From the NCBI RefSeq assembly GCF_029338315.1, contig NZ_CP119794.1, positions 992,001-1,056,000 of the forward strand: 64,000 bases of DNA. The letters are read 5' to 3'. The stretch comes from Haloarcula regularis (GTDB lineage Archaea; Halobacteriota; Halobacteria; Halobacteriales; Haloarculaceae). Of the stretch, positions 8,392-17,898 are shown piece by piece. Under the pieces are notes generated by a model. It had not been told where the DNA came from and searched no databases. It saw only the letters and a list, made by a program, of their open reading frames with translations. The position numbers and the translations under genes are program-made. Numbering within the stretch: position 1 is the first letter of the stretch; each line of letters starts with the position of its first letter.

Positions 8392-8589
8392 CTCGTCCGC
8401 TGTCTCCCCGTCTCGAACCCGATCCCGGTCGCGTTCGATATCGAGACGTCCGGCCTCGGGGACGATACTGTCGTCACCGTCGCCGGCTTCGCCCACGAGC
8501 TCGGTACCGTCCAGGTCCGAAACGCCGACGGACGTGACGCGGACCGCGCTCCCCGCGGACGTCGATCCGTCCGACCAGTATTACTATAG
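8392..8589 (+). pseudogene. Fragment of an RNase H-fold/3'-5' exonuclease-like gene
   Basis: In this frame the sequence reads PVAFDIETSGLGDDTVVTVA followed by GFAHELGTVQV. D-I-E-T is the ExoI motif of DEDD exonucleases of the RNase H fold and is normally very near the N-terminus in the related haloarchaeal proteins. The frame ends at a TAG at 8587 after a few non-homologous residues, so only about the first 40-50 residues of a protein several times longer survive. It occupies most of the 8302-8613 gap. A truncated relic is the simplest reading. Confidence 0.5.
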
Positions 8590-8613
8590 TTCGCTACCCG
8601 CTGTGGAAAATAT

Positions 8614-9189
8614 ATGGGGCAGACACGCGCGAACCAACTGGGGCGCCGGGGGCTCCTCACGCTCGCGGCGATGGCGATCACGGCCGTCTGCGGGACGGCG
8701 TGGGTCGCGGTCCTCGTGACGCAGTCGGGGTGGCACGGCCTGGTCGAGCCGGTACTGAAAGTCTCGCTGGCGGTGACCGGTTTGCTGGTCGGGTTCGTCC
8801 CCTGGACGCTCCGGCGGGCGGAGACGGTTACGTGTACGAACGTCCTCCGGGTCTTTACCGTCGTCGCGGCCAGCGCCGTCGCGGTCGGCGTCTGGGCCAA
8901 CGGGGTCACGGCGCCGGCGAGTCTCGTCTGCTACGGGATGGTCGTGGTCGGCGCGGTGGCCGGCGGCGCCAGCGAGGCCATCGTCGCGAGCAAGGTGGGG
9001 CCGCTGGTGCTGACGTGGAACCTGATCTTGGTCCTGTACCTCACGGCACTGGTGGGCGTGGCGAGTCCGGCACTCGCCGGCGACCTGCCACGGCCCGTCG
9101 TCTCGGCCGTCGTCGCGACGCTGACCGTGGTCGGCTTCCACGGCGCGTTCGTCAGGGAACGGCAGGCGCTGGCAACGGAGGTGCAGTGA
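8614..9189 (+). CDS. Membrane protein of unknown function (about 6 spans)
   Basis: 191 residues, nearly all hydrophobic, with about six membrane helices and short Arg-containing loops. No signature of a known transporter is recognisable. ATTACTATAG at 8580-8589 and AAAATATATG just before the start are A/T-rich and may include its promoter. First of four same-strand membrane-protein genes (8614-11040) that run up to the Hsp70 gene; it may belong to that system, but this rests only on position. Confidence 0.7.
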   Translation: MGQTRANQLGRRGLLTLAAMAITAVCGTAWVAVLVTQSGWHGLVEPVLKVSLAVTGLLVGFVPWTLRRAETVTCTNVLRVFTVVAASAVAVGVWANGVTAPASLVCYGMVVVGAVAGGASEAIVASKVGPLVLTWNLILVLYLTALVGVASPALAGDLPRPVVSAVVATLTVVGFHGAFVRERQALATEVQ

Positions 9190-9192
9190 CCC

Positions 9193-10092
9193 GTGTTGGG
9201 ACTGATAAACGGGGCGATCTCGGAGACCAAGCGCTCGCTCTCGGTCGTCCTCAACGAACTGATCGTCCTGATCGCGCTGGGGATTTTCTTCGCCATCGTG
9301 AAAGTCGCCGTCGTCGTCACCGGCCTCGTCGTCTTGCTCGTCGGCTTCGTCGTTGAACTTGTTGCCGCGTCGCTGGGCGGGGTGCTGTACTCGCTGGGGA
9401 CCCTCCTTATGGTGTCCTCGGCCATGTTCTCGGGCATAGCCGCATTCGAGGCGTTCAGGACCGAACTCGCCCAGAGCGCCTCGGACCGGGAGTTCCTCCC
9501 GCCCAGACAGCGGATTCCCCAGAATCCGATCGTGCTCTTCCTCGTGCCGCTCGCCGTCGCCGGAGCCACGGCTGTCGCGGCGCCGGGACTCCTCTTTGAG
9601 ACCGGTACGCTCGCCTACGTCGTGACGGGCTACGTCTGTCTGAGCGTGCTCTACCGAGCCAACGCCGTCTGTGCCGGCTACGGGGACCGACAGTCGTCGT
9701 TCCTCTCGGATCCGCCGCCGTACCGGGGAGCGCTGCTAGAGTGGGGGGCGCCGCTGACGCAGATTGCCACCGGCATCGGCGTCGCGGTGGTCCTGCTGGG
9801 CGTCGAGGGCGCGCTGTTCGACTTCGTCTGGGCGGCCATCGCGCGACAGCTGGTCGCGTGGGCGCGGACGCTACCGCTGGTCTCCGGGGCGGCTGTAGAC
9901 GCGCTGTGGCTGGCCGGCGGCCTCGCCATCGTGGTGCTACTCTACTGGCTCGCGTACGCGTTTTTCCCCCAGTTGCGGACCGCCCGGCAGACGTTGGTGG
10001 AACTGGGCGCGCTCGGTCTCGCCCTGCTGGCGGCCCTCTACGTGCGAGTCCGAGCGTTCGCGGCCCACGTGTTCCTCCTGCACCCGCGGTGA
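9193..10092 (+). CDS. Multi-span membrane protein of unknown function
   Basis: 299 residues, GTG start 3 bases after the previous stop, so probably cotranscribed. About seven to eight hydrophobic segments; a hydrophilic loop near residues 90-110 (ASDREFLPPRQRIP) separates an N-terminal helical hairpin pair from the rest. No recognisable catalytic or transport motif. Likely acts together with its neighbours at 8614, 10214 and 10615, all membrane proteins. Confidence 0.7.
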   Translation: MLGLINGAISETKRSLSVVLNELIVLIALGIFFAIVKVAVVVTGLVVLLVGFVVELVAASLGGVLYSLGTLLMVSSAMFSGIAAFEAFRTELAQSASDREFLPPRQRIPQNPIVLFLVPLAVAGATAVAAPGLLFETGTLAYVVTGYVCLSVLYRANAVCAGYGDRQSSFLSDPPPYRGALLEWGAPLTQIATGIGVAVVLLGVEGALFDFVWAAIARQLVAWARTLPLVSGAAVDALWLAGGLAIVVLLYWLAYAFFPQLRTARQTLVELGALGLALLAALYVRVRAFAAHVFLLHPR

Positions 10093-10213
10093 CGGGGGTG
10101 GGTCGTCCGGGCGCCCCCGCCGGCACACGCCGACGAATTTTCCCGCTCCTGTCGGCGCTAAACCCGTGGCCTCGGCGTAACAATTAGATAACGGGTCCAC
10201 GAAACAAACGTCA

Positions 10214-10615
10214 ATGGCCGCGCTGGTTCAGGTGTTGGGGACGCTCGCGGTGCTGGTCACGCTCAGTGGCAGCTATCGACTGTTCTCGTTTTTCTTCGAC
10301 GACCCGCTGTTCAGCGGGCTGGTCGCCGCGGCGGTGACCGTCGCGTTCATGATCGCCTTCCCGGTGGTAACGACGGCGCTCGGCCTCGCGGTGCTTGTCG
10401 CCCCGCTCGTGGTCGCCTACCGGTACCGTGACCGCCTCCCGTCGACGCCGGCCCTGCCGGCCCTGCCGGACCTGTCGGGGCTGTTCGACGAGGGACTCGG
10501 TTCGTCGACCGGCGAGACGGGGGGACAGCGGTGTCCGAACTGCGGTGCGACCAACGACCAGCTGAACCGACACTGTGACGACTGCGGGGCGCTCCTCGTC
10601 GGGGGTGACGCCTGA
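10214..10615 (+). CDS. Membrane protein with C-terminal zinc ribbon
   Basis: 133 residues: an N-terminal half with three hydrophobic segments, a Pro/Leu-rich linker (about residues 78-95), then a zinc ribbon with two C-x2-C pairs (CPNCG and CDDCG) near the C-terminus. The layout matches small membrane-anchored zinc-ribbon proteins common in archaea. The stop overlaps the ATG of the next gene (TGATG), so the two are translationally coupled. Role unknown. Confidence 0.7.
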   Translation: MAALVQVLGTLAVLVTLSGSYRLFSFFFDDPLFSGLVAAAVTVAFMIAFPVVTTALGLAVLVAPLVVAYRYRDRLPSTPALPALPDLSGLFDEGLGSSTGETGGQRCPNCGATNDQLNRHCDDCGALLVGGDA

Positions 10616-11040
10616 TGCCCGGGCCGCTCCAGGTTGGCGGGGTGGGACCGACCTTCTTCAACCTGCTGGCGATCGCGATACTGCTGTTTTACGCGTACCA
10701 CCACGTCGAGTACCGGCGCGCCAGCGACTCGAGGGTCGAGCGGACGGCGAGACAGCGCGCGACGGCGTCGCTGATGGGCTTTTGCTTCTACGCCGTGCTG
10801 GTGGCGGCTTACGGCCCGTCGGGCACCTGGGTCGAGCCCATCGGGTGGGCGGTCAACTCCTACTTCCGGCGGGTGGCAGAGGGCCTGGTGACGACGGGCA
10901 CCACCGGGAGCGGCGGGTCCACGCTGCTCGCTGGCATCAAGGTACTCGGTCTGATGGCTTACGTGGTGCTGTTCTCGGCCCTGACCGTCTCGAACGGGGT
11001 GATAAAGCGCATCTGGAACGGTGTTTCCGACAGGATCTGA
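10615..11040 (+). CDS. Small multi-span membrane protein
   Basis: 141 residues with three to four hydrophobic helices and a positively charged loop (YRRASDSRVERTARQRA) after the first. Coupled to the upstream zinc-ribbon membrane protein by a TGATG overlap. Ends 82 bases before the Hsp70 gene, which has its own TATA box. No recognised family. Confidence 0.65.
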   Translation: MPGPLQVGGVGPTFFNLLAIAILLFYAYHHVEYRRASDSRVERTARQRATASLMGFCFYAVLVAAYGPSGTWVEPIGWAVNSYFRRVAEGLVTTGTTGSGGSTLLAGIKVLGLMAYVVLFSALTVSNGVIKRIWNGVSDRI

Positions 11041-11089
11041 CCTAAAAGATAGCCACCCCGTGGTTCAGATAATTTACCTGTTGCCAAAA

Positions 11090-11096
11090 TTTTAAG
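11090..11096 (+). promoter_or_regulatory. TATA-type promoter of the Hsp70 gene
   Basis: TTTTAAG inside the A/T-rich segment 11084-11096 lies 27-33 bases before the ATG at 11123. This suggests the Hsp70 gene can be transcribed independently of the membrane-protein genes upstream. Confidence 0.6.
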
Positions 11097-11122
11097 CGCG
11101 TTCTGTCAGAGTACATGGTGAG

Positions 11123-12660
11123 ATGGTTTTCAACATCGGGATCGACCTGGGCACGACGAACAGCGCGATGGCCGTCTACGACGACGAGTCGGAGTCGGTG
11201 CAGATGGTAGAGAACTTCAGCGGCGACCCGACGACGCCGTCGGTCGTCCAGGTACTCGAGGACGACGTCATCGTCGGCAAGGACGCGCTGGCGAACCAGG
11301 AGCGATACCCCGACCGGACGCTCGCGCGGACGAAACGCGACATGGGGAGCGACACGACCTACGAGATAGACGGGACCGAGTACCCACCCCAGCGCGTCGC
11401 CGGCTACATCCTCCAGAAGCTGAAAGAGGACGCCGAGGAGAGCGAGTTCGGCGACGACGTCGACGGGGCAGTCATCACGGTGCCGTACTACTTCGGCGGG
11501 TCCGCCCGGCAGGCCACGGAGGATGCCGGGACGAAGTTCGCCGACCTCAGCGTCTTCCGCCTGATGAACGAACCCACCGCGGCGTGTTACGCCTACGGCT
11601 ACCAAGAGGAGAGCGATGAGACGCTCTTCGTCTACGACCTGGGTGGTGGCACCTTCGACGCGACGCTCGTCGAGGTGACGGAGGACGAAATCGACGTCAT
11701 CGACTCCAACGGCGATGACGAACTCGGCGGGGAGAACTTCGACGACGAGCTCTACGAGTTCGCCCGCGAGGAGCTGATCGACCGGGGCGCCAGCGACCCC
11801 AACGAGTCGAAACACACCAAGGCGACGCTCCGAGAGAAGGTCAAAGAGACCAAAGAACAGCTCTCGGGCCGCGAGGACGCCGCCATCGCCTACCCTACCA
11901 GGCCGACGATTTCTACGAGGTCGAGCTGTCGCGGTCTGAGTTCCACGACCTGACCCAGGACTTAGTCGACAAGACGATCTCGCTCACCGAGGAGCTGTTC
12001 GATGACGGCGACTACGAGGTCGACGACATCGACAACGTCCTCCTGGTCGGCGGGAGCACCCGGATGCACCACGTCCAGGACGCCGTCGAGGAGTTCTTCG
12101 GGATGGAACCGTCGACGGACACGAATCCTGACCAGGTGGTCGCGAAGGGCGCAGCCCTCGAGGCGGCCCAGTACGACCCCGAGGGTGGGAACCTCCCGAC
12201 CCAGAGCATCACGGACATCCTCTCGCACTCGCTGGGCGTCGAGACCCACAACGACGACGGCCCGAACCAGTTCGACCCGATTCTCGAAAAAGGCGCGGAC
12301 CTCCCGAACCGAGAGACAAAACCCTACGGGAACCCCGACGAGACGGAGCAGAACCTCATCGTCAACGTCATCCAGGGCGAGGCGGACGAGGCCAACCACG
12401 AGGACAACGAGGAACTGGGCCGGTTCGTCCTCGAGGACGTCCCGGGCGATACGAAACTGAACGTCGAGTTCTACGTCAAAGAGGACGCGACCCTCGACGT
12501 GACCGCCGAGGCAGAGAACCGGGACATCGAGGGCGGCATCAACATCTCAGACGGTATCGGACTGACCCAGGAGGAGGCCGGGCGGATCAAAGAGGAGACC
12601 CAGGATTACACCTCGAAGGCCGTCCAGCGTCGCGAGGCGGACGCCGAGACCGACGACTGA
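11123..12660 (+). CDS. Lidless Hsp70 (DnaK-like) chaperone, one frameshift
   Basis: Hsp70-family ATPase. The nucleotide-binding domain (about residues 1-355) keeps IGIDLGTTNSAMAVY (phosphate 1), the NEPTAA segment, VYDLGGGTFDATLVE (phosphate 2) and LLVGGSTRM (adenosine). A beta substrate-binding domain follows (about 370-480). The protein stops at DGIGLTQEEAGRIKEET, where the helical lid begins, giving 512 residues against about 600-640 for DnaK. One base is missing in the C run at 11893-11895 (TACCCTACCAG); correcting it joins both parts. It is not the housekeeping dnaK, because no grpE or dnaJ of standard form adjoins. Alternative start codons nearby are out of frame. Confidence 0.88.
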
Positions 12661-12731
12661 AGCCCGGACGTTTCGACTCCCGAGAGGCGGCTCGTCGGCT
12701 CTCGCCGGCATCATCACGGATTTGACAAGCA

Positions 12732-14629
12732 ATGGATCTCAGTATTCGACTGGATACCGACCGAGCAGTGTTCAGAGAGAGGAGCGGGACGAGCGAAACG
12801 TTCGAAGTCGTCCCCTCGCGAATCGCGCCGACGACGGCGGGCGTCGTCGTGGGAGACCAGGCGGTCGCGCGGGGCGGCCAACCGGTTCTGGACCCGGGAG
12901 CGCTCGCCGTCCCCGACGACGCGGCGGCCGACAGTGCACCGGGCCAGCTCCCGGTCGGCGTCTTCCTGGCGGCATGCGTCGGGGAGTTCTGGGGTGACCT
13001 CGAGTCCGGTGGACCGAGCGTCGACGGTGAGCCGACTGACGGCGGCCAGGCCGACGGGAGTGGGCTGAGCGCCACCGTTTCCGTACCCGGGTGGCTCGAC
13101 GCCGACCAGCGGGCGGCCGTCCGGCGGGCGGCACGGTCCGCCCACCTTCCCGAGTGTCGGGTGGTCTGTCGGCCCACCCAGGTGGCCGCGGCGCTCGCGT
13201 CGGACCGGGACTCAGCGCTCCCTCGACCGGCCCCGGGCGCACTGGCGCTCGTCGTCGACGTCGGCGACAGGAGCGCCGACCTGGGCGTGTACGAGGCGAC
13301 GGAGACGGGCCTGCGCGCACGCCGCCGGACGAACGTCGAGGGCCTCGGGAGCGCCGACTGGAGCCGCGCCGTCGCGACCACGCTCCTGGCACAGGCCGGC
13401 GAGGCCCGCGACGTGACCGTCGAGTACACGGACGGCGCGCTCGCCGAGCTCTCGGCGGCCGTCCGCGAGGCGGTCGGCGGCGACTCGACCCTCCCGGTGT
13501 CGGTCGAGCTGGAACTGGCCGACGGCGTCACGCTCACCGCGGGCGACCACACGCTCTCGGAGTCGCTCGAACTGGACCGGGAGATAACGACCGGACTCCT
13601 GCACGCGGCCCTCGAGGACTACGCCGCGGACCTGGCGGCCGCGGCCACGGACGTCCTCGCGGACGCAGACGTCACCCCGGACGACCTGTCGACGGCGGTG
13701 CTCGCCGGGGACGGCGCGGACCTCGAACCGTTGCGGAACGCGCTCGCCGGCCACGTCGGCGAGGCGACGACGGTCGTCCAGTACCCGCTGGGCGGGGCCG
13801 AGGACCCGGCGCCACCGGCCGACACGGACACGGTGACGGACACGCTCGACGGAGCCGTCCGCGTGGTCGCGATGGACGGCGAGGACCTGGCGGCGACGCC
13901 GACCGGCGGTTCGCTGGCCGGGGTCGACACGGTCAGGCAGGTGTCGGTCGCCACCCGGACCCCCGAGGGACAGCACGGGCGCCTCGACGTCGAGGTCAGC
14001 GACCCGGCGACCGGGGAGCCACGGGTCAGGGCGTCGTTCACCGTGTCCGGGTTCCCGGCGGTCGCCGGCGACGAGCAGGCGGCGACGACGCTCGGGGCCT
14101 CGGTAACCGGCGATCCGCCGGTGAGCGCCGACGACATCGAACTCGAGGTCATCGAATCGACGAGTGAGACAGCCCCGACCGTCGACCGCGAGACTTACGA
14201 CGACGGCACCTGGCTCCAGTTTGCCGACGAGGGCGAGTTCACGCCCCTCCCGGACAGGGCACGGACGCCGATGGCAACCTACGCGCGACAGCGTGACGAC
14301 CGGGGCCCGGACCGCCCCGACCCGAAGGCGGTCATCGAGGCGATTCACAGCGTCAGGACGAACCTCTGGCAGTGGGGTATCGTCAAAGAGAACCCCCTGG
14401 ACCCGGACAACGTCGAGATAATCCTCCGGGAACTCGACCAGAGCTCGAACAGCAGCGCATCGAGTTTTTCGTCCCGGAGGTCGGGGCCGAGGCCGGGCCG
14501 CGGCGTCACTACATCAGGGAACAGCGGGCGGCCGACGAACCCGAGGGGACGATCCTCGAGGTGCTCGAACCCGGCGTGAAGGTCGACGGGGTCATCACCA
14601 AGAAGGCCATTGTCGCCATCGCCGGCTAG
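12732..14629 (+). CDS. Degenerate Hsp70 fused to a GrpE-like domain, one frameshift
   Basis: 632 residues after correcting a one-base loss near 14441 (GACCAGAGCTC, expected GG). Residues 1-330 follow Hsp70 topology: TVSVPGWLDADQRAAVRRAA and CRPTQVAAALAS match the VP.Y..D.QR and NEPTAAALA segments, and VVDVGDRSADLGVYEA sits at phosphate 2. However, the DLGTTNS loop is lost (MDLSIRLDTDRAVF) and GGGTFD is not kept, so ATP hydrolysis is unlikely. A beta-rich middle follows. The last 60 residues (IEFFVPEVG, then EGTILEVLEPG and KKAIVAIAG) match the GrpE C-terminal beta domain. It probably acts as a nucleotide-exchange or co-chaperone partner for the adjacent Hsp70. Confidence 0.75.
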
Positions 14630-14645
14630 CCCCGGCCGCAGGGCC

Positions 14646-16157
14646 TCACTCCTCGCCGGCCCGCTCGTAGGCTTTCGACTGCCGGAGGTCCTCGACCCGG
14701 TCCAGCACCTCCCGTGCCAGCTGTTGCTGACTGTTCTCGCTGAACTTCGCGAGGTCGGCCCTGAGGTCATCAAGGATCTCCTCGTACGTGGCGGCAAACC
14801 CCTGCTGGATCTCTTCGACGAGGACCGTCTCGACGACGTGCTGGGCTTCCGCATCACTCACCTCGTCGAGGTCCATGTTCTCGATGGCCCGGGCGACCTC
14901 GTCGTCGTCGCCGCCGACGACGCTCGTCACCTGCTTGAACCGGTCGAACCGCCCGCCGCTCTCCGAGGCCTCCAGGTCGGCGTCCCCCTCGGCGAGCTCC
15001 AGGAACAGCTCCGCCGACTCCTTGGTGGACTCCCGGAGCGCCGTCTCGAGTTCCGACTGGCGGCGCTCGAGGGTGCTGTCGAGGTTCTCGAACAGCGTGT
15101 CGGCTGACTTGATCCTCTTCGCCCGGGACCGTTTCAGGTCGTCGAGCTCGTCCCGGTAGCGCGGGAGGTTCGAGACGGAGAGGGCCCCTTCCTTGTCGAG
15201 CGACTCGATGTGGGACACGAGGTCGAAGTCCCCGAGTTCGACCCGCCCGACCGGGTCGCCGATGACGACGTCGAACTTGTCCGTCTCCTTTCGCTGGTGG
15301 GAGACACACCGGAGCGCCCGGAGCGTGCCGTCGACGGCGTAGGCGAACCGGTCGACCTGGGTGAGCGACGCGTACATCTGGAAGCCCTGGCGGCGGTACT
15401 GCTCCCAGAACTGCGCGAGGTACTCGCTGTCCGGCGGCGTGACGCCCGAGGCCCGGCCGCCCGCGGTGGCTGCCGTCGGGCGGTCCCCCTGGGGCCCAGA
15501 GTCCGGCGAAGGCGACTCCGCCGAGTCGGTGCCGGGGTCGTCGGGTGAGGTATCGTCGCCAGTCGGGTCACCAGGAGCGCCGTCGTCGGGATTCAGGGTG
15601 TCGATGTCGACGAACTCGTCGTCGGCACCGGACCCGCTGTCGGATTCGTCCGGCGGCTGCTCGGGCCGGTCAGATCGGGACGTGATATCGCCCTCGAACC
15701 GCGTCGTTCGGGCGTCGTCTCGCTGGCGAACGCCGTTGGACCCGGGTCCGATGCGGGAATCGAGCCGCCGGACGTCGACGGTGGCCGACCCGTCGACGTC
15801 GGCGGTGAACGAGCGGGTGCGTGCGTCCCTGAGTTCGTTGACGACGTCTTTGATACTCGCCTCGCTGACTGCCTCCACCGGGGCCCAGAACACGTCGAAG
15901 TACGCCATCGTCGTGTTCCGACTCAGGTCGTCCTCGCGCTTTCCCTCGAAGACGACGACCAGGTGGTCGCCGATCGTCTCGAAGAAGTAGCCCGGCTCTC
16001 TGTTCAGTGCGCTGTCGCCGTCGTTGAGCAGTCTCGTCAGCGGGTCGGTACGGCTCGATTCCTCGGGCGTCGGAACGAACGTCGGTTCCGCGCCACGCTG
16101 GTAGTCGTACGTGTCGAATATCGCGTGGTCGAAGGTGAGGTTCAATCTCTGAGCCAT
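14646..16157 (-). CDS. Coiled-coil protein, partner of the overlapping GTPase-like gene
   Basis: 503 residues, no membrane segment or signal. Three parts are visible: an alpha/beta N-terminal domain (residues 1-135), a Pro/Ser/Asp-rich acidic linker (about 150-245), and a C-terminal helical region (about 245-503) with long coiled-coil heptads. A segment with LRALRCVSHQRKETDKFDVV precedes the coil. I recognise no family. Its ATG lies inside the end of the GTPase-like gene (about 16-base overlap), so the two products are made together. A GTPase-associated adaptor or scaffold is the likely role. Convergent with the Hsp70-GrpE gene, 16 bases apart. Confidence 0.75.
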   Translation of the reverse strand: MAQRLNLTFDHAIFDTYDYQRGAEPTFVPTPEESSRTDPLTRLLNDGDSALNREPGYFFETIGDHLVVVFEGKREDDLSRNTTMAYFDVFWAPVEAVSEASIKDVVNELRDARTRSFTADVDGSATVDVRRLDSRIGPGSNGVRQRDDARTTRFEGDITSRSDRPEQPPDESDSGSGADDEFVDIDTLNPDDGAPGDPTGDDTSPDDPGTDSAESPSPDSGPQGDRPTAATAGGRASGVTPPDSEYLAQFWEQYRRQGFQMYASLTQVDRFAYAVDGTLRALRCVSHQRKETDKFDVVIGDPVGRVELGDFDLVSHIESLDKEGALSVSNLPRYRDELDDLKRSRAKRIKSADTLFENLDSTLERRQSELETALRESTKESAELFLELAEGDADLEASESGGRFDRFKQVTSVVGGDDDEVARAIENMDLDEVSDAEAQHVVETVLVEEIQQGFAATYEEILDDLRADLAKFSENSQQQLAREVLDRVEDLRQSKAYERAGEE

Positions 16158-17025
16158 GTCACCACCTCGTCGAATCCTTTGGTGACGAACCCGCCATCGT
16201 TGTCTCTTGCCAGTTTGTCCGATTTCGGATTCGTCGGGTCCGCCGGCGGGACGGCCGTGCTGAAGAAGGCGATGCGCTCGTTTTGCTCGACGTGGTCGAG
16301 CAGGTTCTGTACCTTGGGGCGTCCCCGAGCCTCAGCTTGTCGTCGAGGTGGGCATCCAGACCCCGATCGTACGTCCGCGGGGAGAACGACGCCTTGCTCT
16401 TCATGTCCGGGTCCGACGGGTCGTAATCGAGCAGGTCGACGGCCGTCGGGACGAGCGCCGTCTTGACCTTCTGTCCCGAGACGGCCTCGAGGACGTCCGA
16501 ATCGAAGGTCGGTTCCTCGTCCCGGATGGTCATCTTGTGGAAATTGACCAGGAACAGTATCATCGAGGCCTGCGAGTAGTAGTGCTTGAAGATCGTCTCC
16601 CAGTCCCCGATGTCGAGCGCCTCGTCCCCGCCGATCTTCGACCTGACCGACCGGAACTCCGACTCCACCCGCGACTCGTCTATCGCGTCGTTTTTCACCT
16701 CGTCCCAGATGTTCGAGAGGACGATGTCGATCTGCTCGCCGGGGATGTCCACGAACTGGAAGTCGATGTCGGGGACGAGACTGCTCCCCTGGCTGAGCGT
16801 CAGTTCGACCACGTATCCCTCGGTGGTCTGGTCGGGATAGACGCCCCGGGTGTTCATCCGCTTGATGACCCCGTCGTAGAAGTCCTCCTCGACGTTACCC
16901 TCCTTCTTGCGGTACGTGACGTTGATATCGTCGGCCCGGTGTGCGTGCCGGTAGAGGCCGCCGATGAACGTCGACTTCGATCCTGCCTGTCCCGCCACGA
17001 CCATCACGTTGTTGTTCTTTGGCAT
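16142..17025 (-). CDS. P-loop GTPase-like protein, one frameshift
   Basis: 294 residues after restoring one base near 16321. The N-terminus reads NNVMVVAGQAGSKSTFIGGL: a Walker A-like loop in which Ser replaces the last Gly (G-S-K-S-T). VDIPGE fits a Walker B/switch II D-x-P-G-E, and TALVPTAVDLLDYD is a plausible base-specificity loop. The pattern resembles the double-GTPase (DO-GTPase) group often placed beside vWA and adaptor proteins; I would rate that family name as tentative. The corrected C-terminus (VQNLLDHVEQ to VTWLRD) ends with a TGA inside the start of the coiled-coil gene. Confidence 0.7.
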
Positions 17026-17046
17026 CGTTTTTCCAGGTTCGGTGAT

Positions 17047-17619
17047 CTACTGTATCCACGGGAGCGCTTCGCTGTACGACGATGCGAGTTCGCGCCGGAG
17101 GATGCGGACGTACCCGACGACGACCACCGTCATCAACAGCGCGGCGATGAGAAACGGCGTGTCCCCGTTTGCGAGAAACGAGATCACGGTATACCCCATG
17201 CCGAACAGGTACGTCTCGATGCCCATGAGGCCAGCGAGCGCGATCGCGTGGAAGTTCGTCGGCTGGTTGAACCGGTAGTGGAGCATGCCGCCGACGAAGA
17301 CCAGCACCGCGAGCAGGCCATAGGAGACGGCGTCGAGCAGTTCGATCCCCGGAACGGGCACCAGCACGCCCAGGAGCATGACCAGCGAGAGTCCCGTCGT
17401 CATGACGACACCGGAGGCCGTCCGGGAGCGCCACCGGAGGAGCAACAGCGAACCCAGCAAGACGAAGCTGAGCGCGTACTGCATCCGGAGCACTTCGCCT
17501 GGCAGCGCCCCGACGGTCTGTGCCCTGAACAGCACCGACCCGACGCCGAGAATCCCGGCCCCACCGTACACCAGGAGCACGTCCTGTTTCTCACCCTTGG
17601 ATAACGCAGACCAGCGCAT
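17047..17619 (-). CDS. Six-span membrane protein
   Basis: 190 residues with about six evenly spaced hydrophobic helices and short loops, N-terminus basic/polar (MRWSALSKGEKQ). No known transporter signature. It is transcribed toward the GTPase-like gene, 21 bases away, and so probably heads a three-gene operon (membrane protein, GTPase-like, coiled-coil). This suggests a membrane platform for the GTPase. Divergent from the vWA gene, with 279 bases between. Confidence 0.75.
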   Translation of the reverse strand: MRWSALSKGEKQDVLLVYGGAGILGVGSVLFRAQTVGALPGEVLRMQYALSFVLLGSLLLLRWRSRTASGVVMTTGLSLVMLLGVLVPVPGIELLDAVSYGLLAVLVFVGGMLHYRFNQPTNFHAIALAGLMGIETYLFGMGYTVISFLANGDTPFLIAALLMTVVVVGYVRILRRELASSYSEALPWIQ

Positions 17620-17857
17620 CTATCGTATCCATGCAGCATTTCATAGAATAATCTTGCGGTGCTACAGCAAATACCAATGCCCGAGAGGGGGGAAACGAGC
17701 AACACCCCCCGTCGCAGCACTCTGTCGTACCTATTGGTCGCCGGCACGATGGCCGAGTCAGGTGGCGTTGGCAACCGGCCACGGAACCGTCGTCCCGGAG
17801 GTTGCCCCGGGGAACACCTTCGTGCGGGGGGCGCTGTCGTTAAATCTACCCCCCAAG

Positions 17858-17883
17858 CCGTGATAAGATATATGATATCACGG
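17858..17883. promoter_or_regulatory. Inverted repeat enclosing the TATA box of the vWA gene
   Basis: CCGTGATA-(AGATATATGA)-TATCACGG: perfect 8-base arms flank a TATA-like core centred about 28 bases upstream of the vWA ATG at 17899. A protein bound to this palindrome would block TBP. It lies in the divergent region shared with the 17047-17619 operon. The rest of 17620-17857 shows nothing clear. Confidence 0.55.
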
Positions 17884-17898
17884 ATCGCAGGCATACGT

